Assembly: GCA_032378655.1 (NCBI GenBank)
Contig: JAVYJS010000014.1
Coordinates: 1-29,548 of the forward strand
Direction of reading: 5' to 3'
From: Arsenophonus melophagi
GTDB taxonomy: Bacteria; Pseudomonadota; Gammaproteobacteria; Enterobacterales; Enterobacteriaceae
Length of the DNA: 29,548 nt
Positions 18,221-27,150 of this stretch are shown here, piece after piece (within the stretch, counting starts at the first letter, position 1; every line of letters begins with the position of its first letter). The translations under genes were made by a program, and so were the position numbers. The notes beneath the pieces are model-generated. The model ran no database searches. It saw only the letters and a program-made list of their open reading frames with translations, and was not told the DNA's origin.

Positions 18221-18597
18221 AAAATATATTTAGAATACATTGGTGCGTTTAAGAGCAGCGCTCAGCATGTTAATTCTCGAAAGAGCTGTAAATAATTTTA
18301 CAGAGCATTTTTTGAAAAAACAAAATATAGTTCTTTGCAGGCATTTTTTATTGATACTCTCGTAAGAGTAAGTTCTAATTTACTGATTTTGTGCCTAATT
18401 ATGTCAAGCGTTCACAGAGTACTAAAACATAAAAATTACTCATTATAAATATGAAGTGATCATAAGCTCAATAAGCTTATTTGTATTAGTAACTTTAATT
18501 TTATGTAGCAACGTAGTCATTCTTTGATCGAGTTCTTGGCATAATCGTTTAGTAAGGTAAAACGTGGGTGTATACGATAATGTTTACAATGAACAGG

Positions 18598-18623
18598 GTA
18601 TTCTTCCTTAATAGGAAGAATAC
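18598..18623. repeat. 11-bp inverted repeat
   Basis: Perfect arms at 18598-18608 and 18613-18623 with a 4-nt loop, about 380 bp after mltC. No T-run follows on the plus strand. Confidence 0.6.
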
Positions 18624-19200
18624 ATTTAATCAACTGATACAGTTAAGAAATAATATTTGTGAAATAATTTGCTACAATAGATAGGAATAGTACATTGTGT
18701 ACATTTCAAATAACACTAATTTTATTAGTAGTGATTTGTCATTTATTCCTTTTAATTCTTGATGTCTACAAGAATTATCATTTTTGGATATATCGAGAAT
18801 TGAAGTATTAAATCCAATGACTTATTGTAAATATTTCTACTATTTCAGTAAATATTTTATTTTTTAAAGGCGCTTCTTTAGATCATAATCGCTCTCTCTT
18901 AAACAGAGAAACTATTGTTTTGAAATCCAATTTTTAAAATTCATGTTTTTACAGAAAATGTACCGAAAATTACCTAAAACAGTTGTATCATGGATAATAA
19001 GTATTATGTTTATACATCGCATTTAAAGTTCCTAAAAACCTTATTGTTCTGGTTATTGTACTTGATTACAACTATAATAATCTAAAAACTATATTATGGT
19101 TTTTGATTTTTTTAGTTTATACAAGAACACCTATTAGCACTAATAGGAGTGGATTTTTAATCTAAATAAAATACTTCCATTCAATGGAATTTATCTGTTT

Positions 19201-19241
19201 TTAGATAACACTGATAGTGTTTTAGATAACACTGATAGTGT
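19201..19241. repeat. Two-copy 21-bp tandem repeat with palindromic units
   Basis: Units at 19201-19221 and 19222-19241 (the second copy is identical over 20 bp). Each unit contains a small inverted repeat, ACACT-GAT-AGTGT. The symmetry recalls an operator pair, but no gene starts close by. Confidence 0.8.
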
Positions 19242-19437
19242 ATAGTTGATAGTTATTACTAATTTCAATCCTTATTCATATAAGGATGAATAAGCTAAGT
19301 AGAAGATATTCCCATAGGTTTATGACTAGTGATTACTTAACAATCATATAGATAAACATTTACGAAATACTGCAATACGTCTTGAAATATAGAATAAGTT
19401 TCATATTCATATACTGAAACCCTTTTAAGATCATTCT

Positions 19438-19481
19438 GCACATTTAGTATGTGTATGGATTCATACACATACTAAATGTGC
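19438..19481. repeat. 20-bp perfect palindrome
   Basis: Arms at 19438-19457 and 19462-19481 with a 4-nt loop, in the large gene-free interval. No T-run follows on either side. Confidence 0.9.
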
Positions 19482-19801
19482 TCAAAACGAGATTCGTTAC
19501 TCAAGCTTCCACTAAAAACTTCCATGAAGAAAATATTCTTTGTTATTCCAGGAACCGCTATCATTCCTCTCAGGATTACATTGTTCCTGTCCTAGTTATA
19601 ATATCTCAAGAATATTATTCTTATCATTCACTTTTACTATTGTACGTGTAAATAGATCGCTGGAAATTAGTTTTCTCGATCTAATATTCGCGATGGCAAG
19701 TAATGTAATTTTAGAAGCTAATTTTGCTTATCTAGTAACATTTCAGGATATTGAATTGTAATTCACTTAGAGATAGTACAGAGCGCAAAATGTTTTTTCC
19801 C

Positions 19802-19870
19802 TAAAAATAGAAAATTCTCAAAAAAATAATTTTCTATTTTTATATATTCTATTTTCATGTAGAATATATA
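19802..19870. repeat. Two adjacent A+T-rich inverted repeats
   Basis: A 15-bp perfect stem (19802-19816/19828-19842, 11-nt loop) is followed by a 10-bp stem (19841-19850/19861-19870). The arms are almost pure A+T, so chance contributes more here than for the other palindromes. Confidence 0.7.
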
Positions 19871-20411
19871 GCATACTTAGTTTACTTCGTATGTACTAAG
19901 AATTTAAAGTAACCAACAATCCAAGCATATAAATAATATTCATTTATCGTTTTATGTGCTTTTAGTTACTCACTCTTGATCAAATCAAGAACACCTATAT
20001 CAATAGATTACATATCGAAACAATAAATTGGTAATACAAAACTTCATAGTGCAGACTATGAAGAAGGTTGAAACCGACATCGCCAATAGTATTAATAAAT
20101 CTGTTTTTTACAAGAACACGTTGCAAGAGTAAGCTGTATTTTTAATCTATACAGACACTGATTAAGTGATGTTATATCAACAGAACTGCTAGAGCTAAAG
20201 TTAGCCAACTAAAAGACTTTTCGTAAAACCAATAATTTATTCAGACTTGCAAAATAGCGCCAAGTTCATAATCAATGAACTCGTATGGTTGTTAAGATTA
20301 GCATCTTTTTAAGATAAAGACAGACAAATACTCCATAGTCTTGAAGAGTATTTATCTTTGAGTGTGATATAACATAAACAAAATAGTTATTAATATAATG
20401 AGCGCTAATGG

Positions 20412-20448
20412 TTTCTGAACTATTTACTTTCTTTTAATAGTTCAGAAA
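20412..20448. repeat. 13-bp inverted repeat downstream of ribB
   Basis: Perfect arms at 20412-20424 and 20436-20448 with an 11-nt loop, about 225 bp beyond the ribB stop. A TTTT run follows on the plus strand, not in the ribB direction. Confidence 0.65.
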
Positions 20449-20673
20449 ATTTTTCAGAACATGTTGAAAACAGATTATTTGTTAACTTATTTATAATAAT
20501 ATAATCGTATTCTAAAAATAGATCTCCTCTTATAAAGAGGCGGATAAAAGGCCATATTTTCTGTTATGGATAATTAATTTTAATGCTTATAAATCTACAC
20601 CCTATATTTAGATGTGAACATGTTGTACAAGAAGCATATTCAACTTTCTGCCTCCTAATATTTTTTTTGCATT

Positions 20674-21318
20674 TTATGCATTAGATTTCTGACGATAAGT
20701 TACCAAATCTTCAATCGTTATTACAGGCATATTGTATTGCTTTGCAAATATCAGCACTTCTGGCATTCGTGCCATGGTACCATCATCATTTGTCAACTCA
20801 CATAAAACACCTGCCGGCTTAAACCCGGCTAAAGTCACTAAATCTATTGTCGCTTCAGTATGGCCTCGGCGCTGTAATACTCCACCTTCTTCCGCTCTGA
20901 GAGGAAAAACATGACCTGGACGATTCAGATCTTTTGGTTTTGCATTATCAGCAATTGCTTTACGAATAGTCATTAAACGATCACTAGCTGAAACTCCAGT
21001 TGTCACCCCTGAAGAAGCCTCAATAGTGATAGTAAATGCGGTTTGAAACCGACTAGAATTTTCTTCTACCATCATTGGTAATTCTAGCTTTTTACGACGT
21101 TCTTCCGTTATACATAGACAAACAATTCCACTGCCATAGCGGATAGTTAATGCCATTTGTGCAACTGTCATTGTTTCAGCGGCAAAAACAATATCACCCT
21201 CGTTTTCTCGGTTTTCATCATCAAGTACCATAACACCATTACCTTGACGTAACGCTTCAAGAGCGCGCTCTATACGTTCGATCAGAGTGCCATATTCATA
21301 AAGTGGCGTCTGATTCAT
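20674..21318 (-). CDS. ribB: 3,4-dihydroxy-2-butanone 4-phosphate synthase
   Basis: RibB converts ribulose-5-phosphate to 3,4-dihydroxy-2-butanone 4-phosphate and formate, supplying the four-carbon unit of riboflavin. It is a stand-alone RibB of 214 residues (E. coli 217). The acidic active-site loop DDENRENEGD, RYGSGIVCLC, GVTTGVSASDR, DLNRPGHVFPL and GHTEATIDL are all present. The frame is open to a TTG at 21324, but ATG at 21318 matches E. coli MNQT, with GAGG upstream. In E. coli the leader carries an FMN riboswitch. I see no such element in the 530 bp upstream. It is divergent from ubiK, as in E. coli. Confidence 0.96.
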   Translation of the reverse strand: MNQTPLYEYGTLIERIERALEALRQGNGVMVLDDENRENEGDIVFAAETMTVAQMALTIRYGSGIVCLCITEERRKKLELPMMVEENSSRFQTAFTITIEASSGVTTGVSASDRLMTIRKAIADNAKPKDLNRPGHVFPLRAEEGGVLQRRGHTEATIDLVTLAGFKPAGVLCELTNDDGTMARMPEVLIFAKQYNMPVITIEDLVTYRQKSNA

Positions 21319-21854
21319 TGTCAAACCTCATCAGTAATTATTAAATGACTAAAATGACTATATTTAAAGTAGAAAATAACAAGTGCTTCTTATAAGCCAA
21401 CGATCAAAAATGTAGATTATAAATCTATATTTATTGTCATTCGTGCTTATACGAACTATATAAACATTACTGGTTTTATAATTTTTCTAAATCTGCTAAA
21501 TTTTTCTAACTTGCTAGAACATAACGATTGTGAACTTAGTAAGTTCTTGAGCATGACAAAGATCACCATTAGCTAGGAATTTACTCAATATTGACATAAA
21601 TCGAAAGACTGTATCATGAATGCATATCTCTAACAACTAAAGACAATAAAAAAAATATATAAGCGCAATAGAATTATTGCATATACCATCAACTAACATG
21701 GTTTTATATAATTATTTCCGCTCATTTAATACTAATTGATCGCTTATTTATTAATAATAATCAGATAACTAAGTTAGAGTTATCTGATTATTATTAATAT
21801 CTATCAATCCAATAACCAATAAAATATAGATTTGTAATCTGAAAGGATAGAATA
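21319..21854. other. ribB-ubiK divergent intergenic region
   Basis: About 530 bp. No conserved FMN (RFN) riboswitch core is seen on the minus strand upstream of ribB. It contains a small palindrome near 21532-21548 and a 22-bp perfect inverted repeat at 21749-21799. Promoters for both genes are expected but not identified. Confidence 0.55.
21749..21799. repeat. 22-bp perfect inverted repeat upstream of ubiK
   Basis: Arms at 21749-21770 and 21778-21799 with a 7-nt loop, ending 55 bp before the ubiK ATG. It could form a hairpin in the ubiK leader or act as a terminator for stray transcription from upstream. No T-run follows. Confidence 0.88.
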
Positions 21855-22118
21855 ATGTTTGACGCGAAAAAAATTGAACAAGTTGTTCGCCAAATAAAAG
21901 GTCTCTTACCGAAGGAGATACAGGACTTAGGCACAAATCTCGATAAAAAGCTACGAGCAACATTACAATTCCAATTAGGAAAACTTGATTTACTTTCGCG
22001 TGAAGAATTTGATATCCAGACACAAGTTTTGCTACATGCTCGTGTAAAAATAGCTGAAATGGAAAAACGCATTGAAGAATTAGAAAAACGGTTAGCAAAT
22101 GAAAATAAAAATGAATAA
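21855..22118 (+). CDS. ubiK: Ubiquinone biosynthesis accessory factor UbiK
   Basis: UbiK (formerly YqiC) is a small coiled-coil protein that binds UbiJ in the ubiquinone biosynthesis complex under aerobic conditions. The 87 residues start MFDAKKIEQVVRQIKGLLP, like E. coli MIDPKKIEQIARQVHESMP. LREEFD-type residues appear as LLSREEFDIQTQVLLHARVK, and the C-terminal part (EMEKRIEELEKRL) is a heptad-rich coiled coil. AAAGGA precedes the ATG at a good distance. The gene is divergent from ribB, as in E. coli. Confidence 0.94.
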   Translation: MFDAKKIEQVVRQIKGLLPKEIQDLGTNLDKKLRATLQFQLGKLDLLSREEFDIQTQVLLHARVKIAEMEKRIEELEKRLANENKNE

Positions 22119-22224
22119 CAAAATAACATTGTAACTTTATAGAAAGTATTGACTATCTTTAATACCATTAAAGAAATGGTCACATGAGTCTTTTCAAGAA
22201 GACTTCCATTTCACTACTTTCCTT

Positions 22225-22258
22225 AAGCATTTTACTTTTATCTAAAAGTAAAATGCTT
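22225..22258. repeat. 15-bp inverted repeat after ubiK
   Basis: Perfect arms at 22225-22239 and 22244-22258 with a 4-nt loop, about 107 bp after ubiK. It could serve as a terminator, but the T content after it is low. Confidence 0.85.
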
Positions 22259-22315
22259 GTGCTTTATAATTTCCTCATTTTGTTCGTAAATTAGCTACGA
22301 TTTTGCTGATTATGC

Positions 22316-22351
22316 AGTCAATGGTTCTTTTCTTGAAAAGAACCATTGACT
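22316..22351. repeat. 17-bp perfect palindrome
   Basis: Arms at 22316-22332 and 22335-22351 with a central TT. It is nearly uninterrupted, so in RNA the innermost base pairs would open to make a loop. Confidence 0.88.
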
Positions 22352-22499
22352 TTACAGAAATTTAGAATTTTATAACGCATTTATAAAAGTGGAGCTCATA
22401 GATTAACAGGATAATCATATCTTAATGACTATTTTATGAATTATTACTATTAACAGTAATAATTTAACGTAAAAATTACGTGCTATATAAATAACTAGC

Positions 22500-22537
22500 A
22501 TCAATAGTCACTACTATCTTTTGTAGTGACTATTGAT
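22500..22537. repeat. 15-bp inverted repeat
   Basis: Perfect arms at 22500-22514 and 22523-22537 with an 8-nt loop containing TTTT. Sequence is unrelated to the neighbouring palindromes. Confidence 0.85.
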
Positions 22538-22777
22538 CGCAGTAATTGTGTAATGTAGTAGCTATTCATTCATCATCCTAAAATTATCATTAATGTAATC
22601 ATACAATTATATTCTTTAATGCAATAGGTAGTACTTTTTAAGTACCTAGTTTATGGCTATGCGTTAAAAAATCATTTTAGTTAAGACGTAATCCTATAAC
22701 TAAAAATGGACATGTATCTTGCCGTATAAGCATAAGGCAAAAAGCATTTTTCTTCTTACAGTCTTTAAAAAGTTGCT

Positions 22778-22807
22778 GAAGTTACTGCAGTTGACTGCAA
22801 TAACTTC
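22778..22807. repeat. 13-bp quasipalindrome
   Basis: Arms at 22778-22790 and 22795-22807 pair with one mismatch around a 4-nt loop. This is the imperfect state expected before correction to a perfect inverted repeat, or after decay from one. Confidence 0.7.
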
Positions 22808-22918
22808 TTTTGTTCAAATTATATTTATACCTTGATTTTATCCATCTTAGAGATGAATCATTCACATGAGCAAAGCGCATGTATTGCTTTTAAACCATTA
22901 CCCGTGATGTTTCCTCTG

Positions 22919-22948
22919 TGCTGACTGTTTATTTGCTGACTGTTTATT
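22919..22948. repeat. 15-bp tandem duplication
   Basis: Two exact 15-bp units (22919-22933 and 22934-22948) lie next to each other in non-coding DNA. It looks like recent slippage. Confidence 0.85.
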
Positions 22949-23255
22949 GAGTTTAATCATAGATTGATTTGTTTTTATTAATTGTCATGATTCTTTTAAT
23001 GACCCAGAAATCTATCTGGATAGATACTTTAAATGATAAATGTATGGAACAGCACATTTAACGAGAATATCATTAGCAGGATATATTGAATATATGTATT
23101 TGATGATAAATAGTTATAGCTGCTTAAGAGTTTGTAGCAAAAATTAAAAGGTGTTACTTATTCTGAATACACGCTTCATGTGCTGAATAAACGGCCCCCA
23201 TAAAATCTGATTTTAGCGTATTAATAACTAACAAATATTTTGGAGAGTCAATTTT

Positions 23256-23876
23256 ATGAATAAATTTTTATTAGTCTTGATGAAATTAGTAATATTTTAT
23301 AGCGCTGCGGCAGCAAGTTTTACGGAAGGCTCTGAATTTACTAAAATGAAGCAAGTAGTAAAAAATGCGCCTCGTGTAGTAGAGTTTTTTTCTTTTTATT
23401 GTCCACATTGTTATCAATTTGAATCAATTTATCATATATCACAAAAAATTGCTAAAAATTTACCTAAAGATATTCAAATGCAACGTTACCATGTAGATTT
23501 TGGAGGACCATTAGGCTCCGATTTAACAAAAGCTTGGACAGTAGGAATAGTGTTAAAAGTTGAAGATAAAGTGTTACCGCTGCTGTTTGAAGGAATTCAA
23601 AGAGCAGAATCTATAAAAAATCCATCGGATATTAAAGCAGTATTTATTAAAGCTGGCGTTAAAAGTGAAGAATATGATTCAGCACTAAATAGTTTTGTCG
23701 TTAAGTCATTAGTTGTGCAGCAACAAAAAGCAGTAAAAGATTTTCAATTACATAGCGTTCCAGCTACATTTGTAAATGGTAAGTACATGGTGTGCAACAA
23801 CGGTATAGCAATTGAAGACATTAACTATTATGCTAATGTTTATTCTGATATTGTTAACTTTTTAATTAATAAATAA
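23256..23876 (+). CDS. dsbA: Periplasmic thiol:disulfide interchange protein DsbA
   Basis: DsbA introduces disulfide bonds into exported proteins. It has 206 residues (E. coli 208). The N-terminus MNKFLLVLMKLVIFYSAAAA is a signal peptide. The thioredoxin-fold active site CPHC is at residues 49-52 in FFSFYCPHCYQF, and the cis-Pro loop is SVPATFVNGKY (Pro169). The helical insert has KAWTVGIVLKVEDKV and NSFVVKSLVVQQQKAV, as in E. coli. An extra Cys at 180, absent in E. coli DsbA, follows the cis-Pro strand. GGAG lies about 11 nt before the ATG. The redox partner gene dsbB is not in this window. It precedes polA as in E. coli, but the two intervening E. coli genes are gone. Confidence 0.96.
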   Translation: MNKFLLVLMKLVIFYSAAAASFTEGSEFTKMKQVVKNAPRVVEFFSFYCPHCYQFESIYHISQKIAKNLPKDIQMQRYHVDFGGPLGSDLTKAWTVGIVLKVEDKVLPLLFEGIQRAESIKNPSDIKAVFIKAGVKSEEYDSALNSFVVKSLVVQQQKAVKDFQLHSVPATFVNGKYMVCNNGIAIEDINYYANVYSDIVNFLINK

Positions 23877-24195
23877 ACTAAATAAGTTCTTCATGTTAAA
23901 AGAACATGCATTGCTTTATCAAAATATGTAACATTTTTAGCAAAATGGCGTATTTTCTTTTCTTGTATATCATCAAGAAAAGATACACAGAAATCTTAAC
24001 TACAAAGTCAACAGAATGATATTATTTTTATCTGTAACTAATAATAACTATTGCATATTAGTAATATGGTAAGATTTATACAGCAGTGTATCCAAAAGAT
24101 ATTCTAACGGTTTCAAAGTTAAAAATGACATATTAAAATATATGTAAGCAAGATTCATCTCTCGCCATGATTAATTAGGTAAGCGATAAAAGACT
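23877..24195. other. dsbA-polA spacer
   Basis: About 320 bp. yihF and yihG, which lie here in E. coli, are not recognisable. An 8-bp hairpin motif, TTTTCTTG pairing with CAAGAAAA, lies near 23957-23980. A polA promoter is not obvious. Confidence 0.55.
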
Positions 24196-26994
24196 ATGTC
24201 TAAAATTACACAACATCCCTTTATTTTAGTTGATGGTTCTTCGTATCTGTACCGTGCATATTATGCTTTTCCTCAACTAACCAATAGTATAGGCGAACAA
24301 ACTGGCGCTATGTATGGTGTTCTTTATATGATCCGTAGCTTACTTATGCAATATAAGCCAAGTTATATTGTGATCGTATTTGATGCTCCAGGAAAAACGT
24401 TTCGTGATGAATTATTTAATCAGTACAAATCTCAACGCTTGCCGATGCCTGATGATTTATTTAAACAAATAATACCATTACATGAAATAATTTCCGCTAT
24501 GGGATTACCTCTTTTGACTGCTTCGGGAGTCGAAGCTGATGATGTAATAGGTACATTAGCTCTTCAGGCTAGCAAGCAAGGGTTACCTGTATTAATCAGT
24601 ACAGGTGATAAGGATATGGCGCAATTAGTAAATAAAAATGTTACGCTCCTTAATACTATGACTAGTACTGTTTTAGGGCCAATAGAGATTGTTGATAAGT
24701 ATGGAGTACCGCCTTCGTTAATAGTTGATTTTTTTGCATTAATGGGTGATGATTCTGATAATATTCCCGGTGTGCCTGGAATAGGGAAAAAAACAGCATT
24801 AGCCTTATTACAAGGTATTGGCAATCTGGAAACGATCTACAAGAACTTATCAACAATTTCATCATTAAGATTTCGTGGTTCAAAAACATTAGCAGAAAAA
24901 ATGCTACAATATAAAGATATTGCTTTCTTATCTTATAAATTAGCTAAAATTAATACTAATGTTGACTTAACAGCAGATTATAATAGATTGATTACTCGGG
25001 CACCTGATCTTGAAAAATTATACGCACTTTTTAGTCGTTACGAATTTAAAGGTTTCTTAGTTGATGTAAGAAATAGTGATTGGCTAATAAAAAACACAAC
25101 TAGGCTTTTGATCACTAACTCTGTGATCAAAAATGACATTTTTGTAGCTCAAAAGCCTAGTTGTGCATTATCAACAGAGCAATATCAAACAATATTAACC
25201 AAAGCTGATTTGATAAAATTAGTTGAAAAATTACAATCAACAAAATGTTTTGCCTTTGATACCGAAACCGACAGCTTTGATATGCTATCCGCTAATCTCA
25301 TTGGACTTTCTTTTGCTATTGAAGACCATAATTACAATGGTGCTTATATTCCTTTAGGCCATGATGATCTTGATACTCCACAACAATTATCAATAAATGA
25401 AGTATTGGAAGCGATAAAACCTATTTTAGTTAATAAACATATCAAAAAGATTGGCCAAAATATAAAATTTGATTATAGCATAATGGCAAATTATAATATT
25501 GACTTAAAAAGTATGACCTTTGATACAATGCTCGAATCTTACGTATTAAATAGTGTTGCTGGACTTGGCCGTCATGATTTGGCCAGTTTAGCCAAACGTC
25601 ATCTCAATTATAAAACCATAACCTTTGAAGAGATATCTGGTAAAGGGAAAAAGCAATCAACATTCAATAAAATCCCTCTTCTGAGGGCGTCACAGAATGC
25701 AGTTAAAGATACTAACACTACTTTTTTAGTACATAAAAAACTTTGGCCTCAATTACAAGCAAAACCAAAATTAAAAAGCATTTTTCAAAAAATAGAAATG
25801 CCACTAGTATCTGTATTAGCTCGTATGGAACGAGAAGGGGTGCTTATTGATACAAAGAAGTTGGCTAAACAAGCTCAGGAGATTAGCAATCGCTTAATGA
25901 AAATTGAAAAAAAAGCATATGTTCTTGCTGAACAAGAATTTAATTTAGCTTCAACTAAACAATTGAAGGCTATTTTATTTCAAAAACTTCAACTTCCAAT
26001 AATAAAAAAAACCCCGTCTGGAACACCTTCCACCAATGAAGAAGTGTTAGAAGAGCTAGCTGATTGGCATGCTCTGCCAAAAATTGTTTTGCAATATCGC
26101 AGATTGTCAACATTGAAATTGACTTACATTGATAAGCTACCCATGATGATACACCCAAACACAAAACGATTACATACTTCCTATCATCAAGCTGTGACAG
26201 CAACTGGTAGACTCTCTTCTCGTAATCCTAATTTACAAAATATTCCAGTTAGAATGGAGGAAGGACGAAGGATTCGTCAAGCTTTTATTGCGAGAGAAGG
26301 TTATAAAATTATGGCTGCAGATTATTCGCAAATTGAATTACGTATTATGGCTCATCTTTCTCAGGATCAGGGATTGCTTAATGCCTTTGCTAAAGAACAG
26401 GATATTCATAGAGCAAGTGCAGCAGAAGTTTTTGATGTACTGTTAACTGATGTTACTAGTGAGCAGCGACGTAGTGCAAAAATAATAAATTTTGGTTTAA
26501 TCTATGGTATGAGTGCTTTTGGATTATCACGTAAGTTAGGAATCACGCGCAGCCAAGCACAGCGTTATATGGATCATTATTTTGAACGCTATCCTGGTGT
26601 TTTAAGTTATATGGAACGTACCCGTAAACAAGCTGCTGAGCAAGGGTATGTTGAAACGCTAACCGGGCGCAGACTGTATTTGCCTAATATTACTTCTCGT
26701 AATGCAGTACGACGTAAAGCATCTGAACGTGAAGCAATTAATGCACCAATGCAAGGAACAGCAGCTGATATTATCAAGAAGGCGATGATTGCATTAGATA
26801 AATGGATTGCATCACTTAAACCTGATCTTTATATGTTAATGCAAGTACACGATGAATTGGTATTTGAAGTAAAAGAGTCCACAGTTGATCGATCACAACA
26901 AAAAATCCGTCAATTAATGGAACAAAGCATGACCCTAACTGTTCCATTAAAAGTAGACATTGGTATCGGTAATAATTGGGATGAAGCACATTAA
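24196..26994 (+). CDS. polA: DNA polymerase I
   Basis: Pol I fills gaps and removes RNA primers. The 932 residues (E. coli 928) cover all three domains. The 5' nuclease has VDGSSYLYRAYYAF, EADDVIGTLA and GDDSDNIPGVPGIGKKTA (residues 13-205). The 3'-5' exonuclease has FDTETDS, with the two metal-binding acids, and GQNIKFD, but in motif III the Tyr equivalent to E. coli Tyr497 is Asn501, while the motif Asp (Asp505) is kept. The polymerase domain has DYSQIELR, RRSAKIINFGLIYG and QVHDELVFE, all intact. The inter-domain linker at residues 300-324 is encoded by a nested inverted repeat (25095-25165) and has no match to the E. coli linker. Proofreading may be reduced. Polymerase and primer removal look intact. 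Confidence 0.97.
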   Translation: MSKITQHPFILVDGSSYLYRAYYAFPQLTNSIGEQTGAMYGVLYMIRSLLMQYKPSYIVIVFDAPGKTFRDELFNQYKSQRLPMPDDLFKQIIPLHEIISAMGLPLLTASGVEADDVIGTLALQASKQGLPVLISTGDKDMAQLVNKNVTLLNTMTSTVLGPIEIVDKYGVPPSLIVDFFALMGDDSDNIPGVPGIGKKTALALLQGIGNLETIYKNLSTISSLRFRGSKTLAEKMLQYKDIAFLSYKLAKINTNVDLTADYNRLITRAPDLEKLYALFSRYEFKGFLVDVRNSDWLIKNTTRLLITNSVIKNDIFVAQKPSCALSTEQYQTILTKADLIKLVEKLQSTKCFAFDTETDSFDMLSANLIGLSFAIEDHNYNGAYIPLGHDDLDTPQQLSINEVLEAIKPILVNKHIKKIGQNIKFDYSIMANYNIDLKSMTFDTMLESYVLNSVAGLGRHDLASLAKRHLNYKTITFEEISGKGKKQSTFNKIPLLRASQNAVKDTNTTFLVHKKLWPQLQAKPKLKSIFQKIEMPLVSVLARMEREGVLIDTKKLAKQAQEISNRLMKIEKKAYVLAEQEFNLASTKQLKAILFQKLQLPIIKKTPSGTPSTNEEVLEELADWHALPKIVLQYRRLSTLKLTYIDKLPMMIHPNTKRLHTSYHQAVTATGRLSSRNPNLQNIPVRMEEGRRIRQAFIAREGYKIMAADYSQIELRIMAHLSQDQGLLNAFAKEQDIHRASAAEVFDVLLTDVTSEQRRSAKIINFGLIYGMSAFGLSRKLGITRSQAQRYMDHYFERYPGVLSYMERTRKQAAEQGYVETLTGRRLYLPNITSRNAVRRKASEREAINAPMQGTAADIIKKAMIALDKWIASLKPDLYMLMQVHDELVFEVKESTVDRSQQKIRQLMEQSMTLTVPLKVDIGIGNNWDEAH
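25095..25165. repeat. Nested inverted repeat inside polA linker
   Basis: Outer arms 25095-25111 and 25149-25165 are perfect over 17 bp. Inside, a 10-bp stem (25106-25115/25123-25132, 7-nt loop) shares bases with the outer left arm, and a 6-bp one lies at 25129-25143. The segment encodes the hinge between the 5' nuclease and the exonuclease domain, the least constrained part of Pol I. Confidence 0.9.
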
Positions 26995-27150
26995 ATAATA
27001 AAATATTATGCAATAAAAATATTGATGCGATGATAAAATTATTTATGAGATAAAGTTGTATGTGTATACATTGTTGATATTTTTGATGTAAATCAAATTC
27101 AGCTTTTATTTATGAAATATTAAAATAAATAGTAAGCAAAAATTTTTTAC

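Larger units (their letters stand above)
18221..20673. other. 2.45-kb interval without a recognisable gene
   Basis: This is the longest gap in the window. Flanking genes mltC and ribB are not neighbours in E. coli, so it spans a rearrangement or large deletions. I find no homology on either strand. It holds inverted repeats at 18287-18304 (7 bp), 18598-18608/18613-18623 (11 bp), 19438-19457/19462-19481 (20 bp), 19802-19816/19828-19842 (15 bp), 19841-19850/19861-19870 (10 bp), 20042-20050/20055-20063 (9 bp) and 20412-20424/20436-20448 (13 bp), plus a tandem repeat at 19201-19241. Frames of 66 and 73 codons around 19451-19761 resemble nothing I know. Confidence 0.6.
22119..23255. other. Palindrome-rich gene-free interval between ubiK and dsbA
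   Basis: About 1.1 kb without a recognisable gene. srkA (rdoA), which precedes dsbA in E. coli, is not recognisable. Three long perfect inverted repeats lie within 320 bp (22225-22258, 22316-22351, 22500-22537), with imperfect ones near 22717-22740 and 22778-22807. A 15-bp tandem duplication lies at 22919-22948. Confidence 0.6.

Noticed and set aside
19451..19761. Overlapping plus-strand frames of 66 and 73 codons.
   Set aside because: Neither has a recognisable domain or ribosome-binding site, and the first starts inside a palindrome.
21769..22183. Two minus-strand frames of 109 and 129 codons opposite ubiK.
   Set aside because: They are antisense shadows of ubiK, which has clear homology and a good Shine-Dalgarno sequence.
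22225..22537. A CRISPR array, suggested by closely spaced palindromes.
   Set aside because: The palindromes differ in sequence and spacing; there is no repeated direct repeat and no cas gene.
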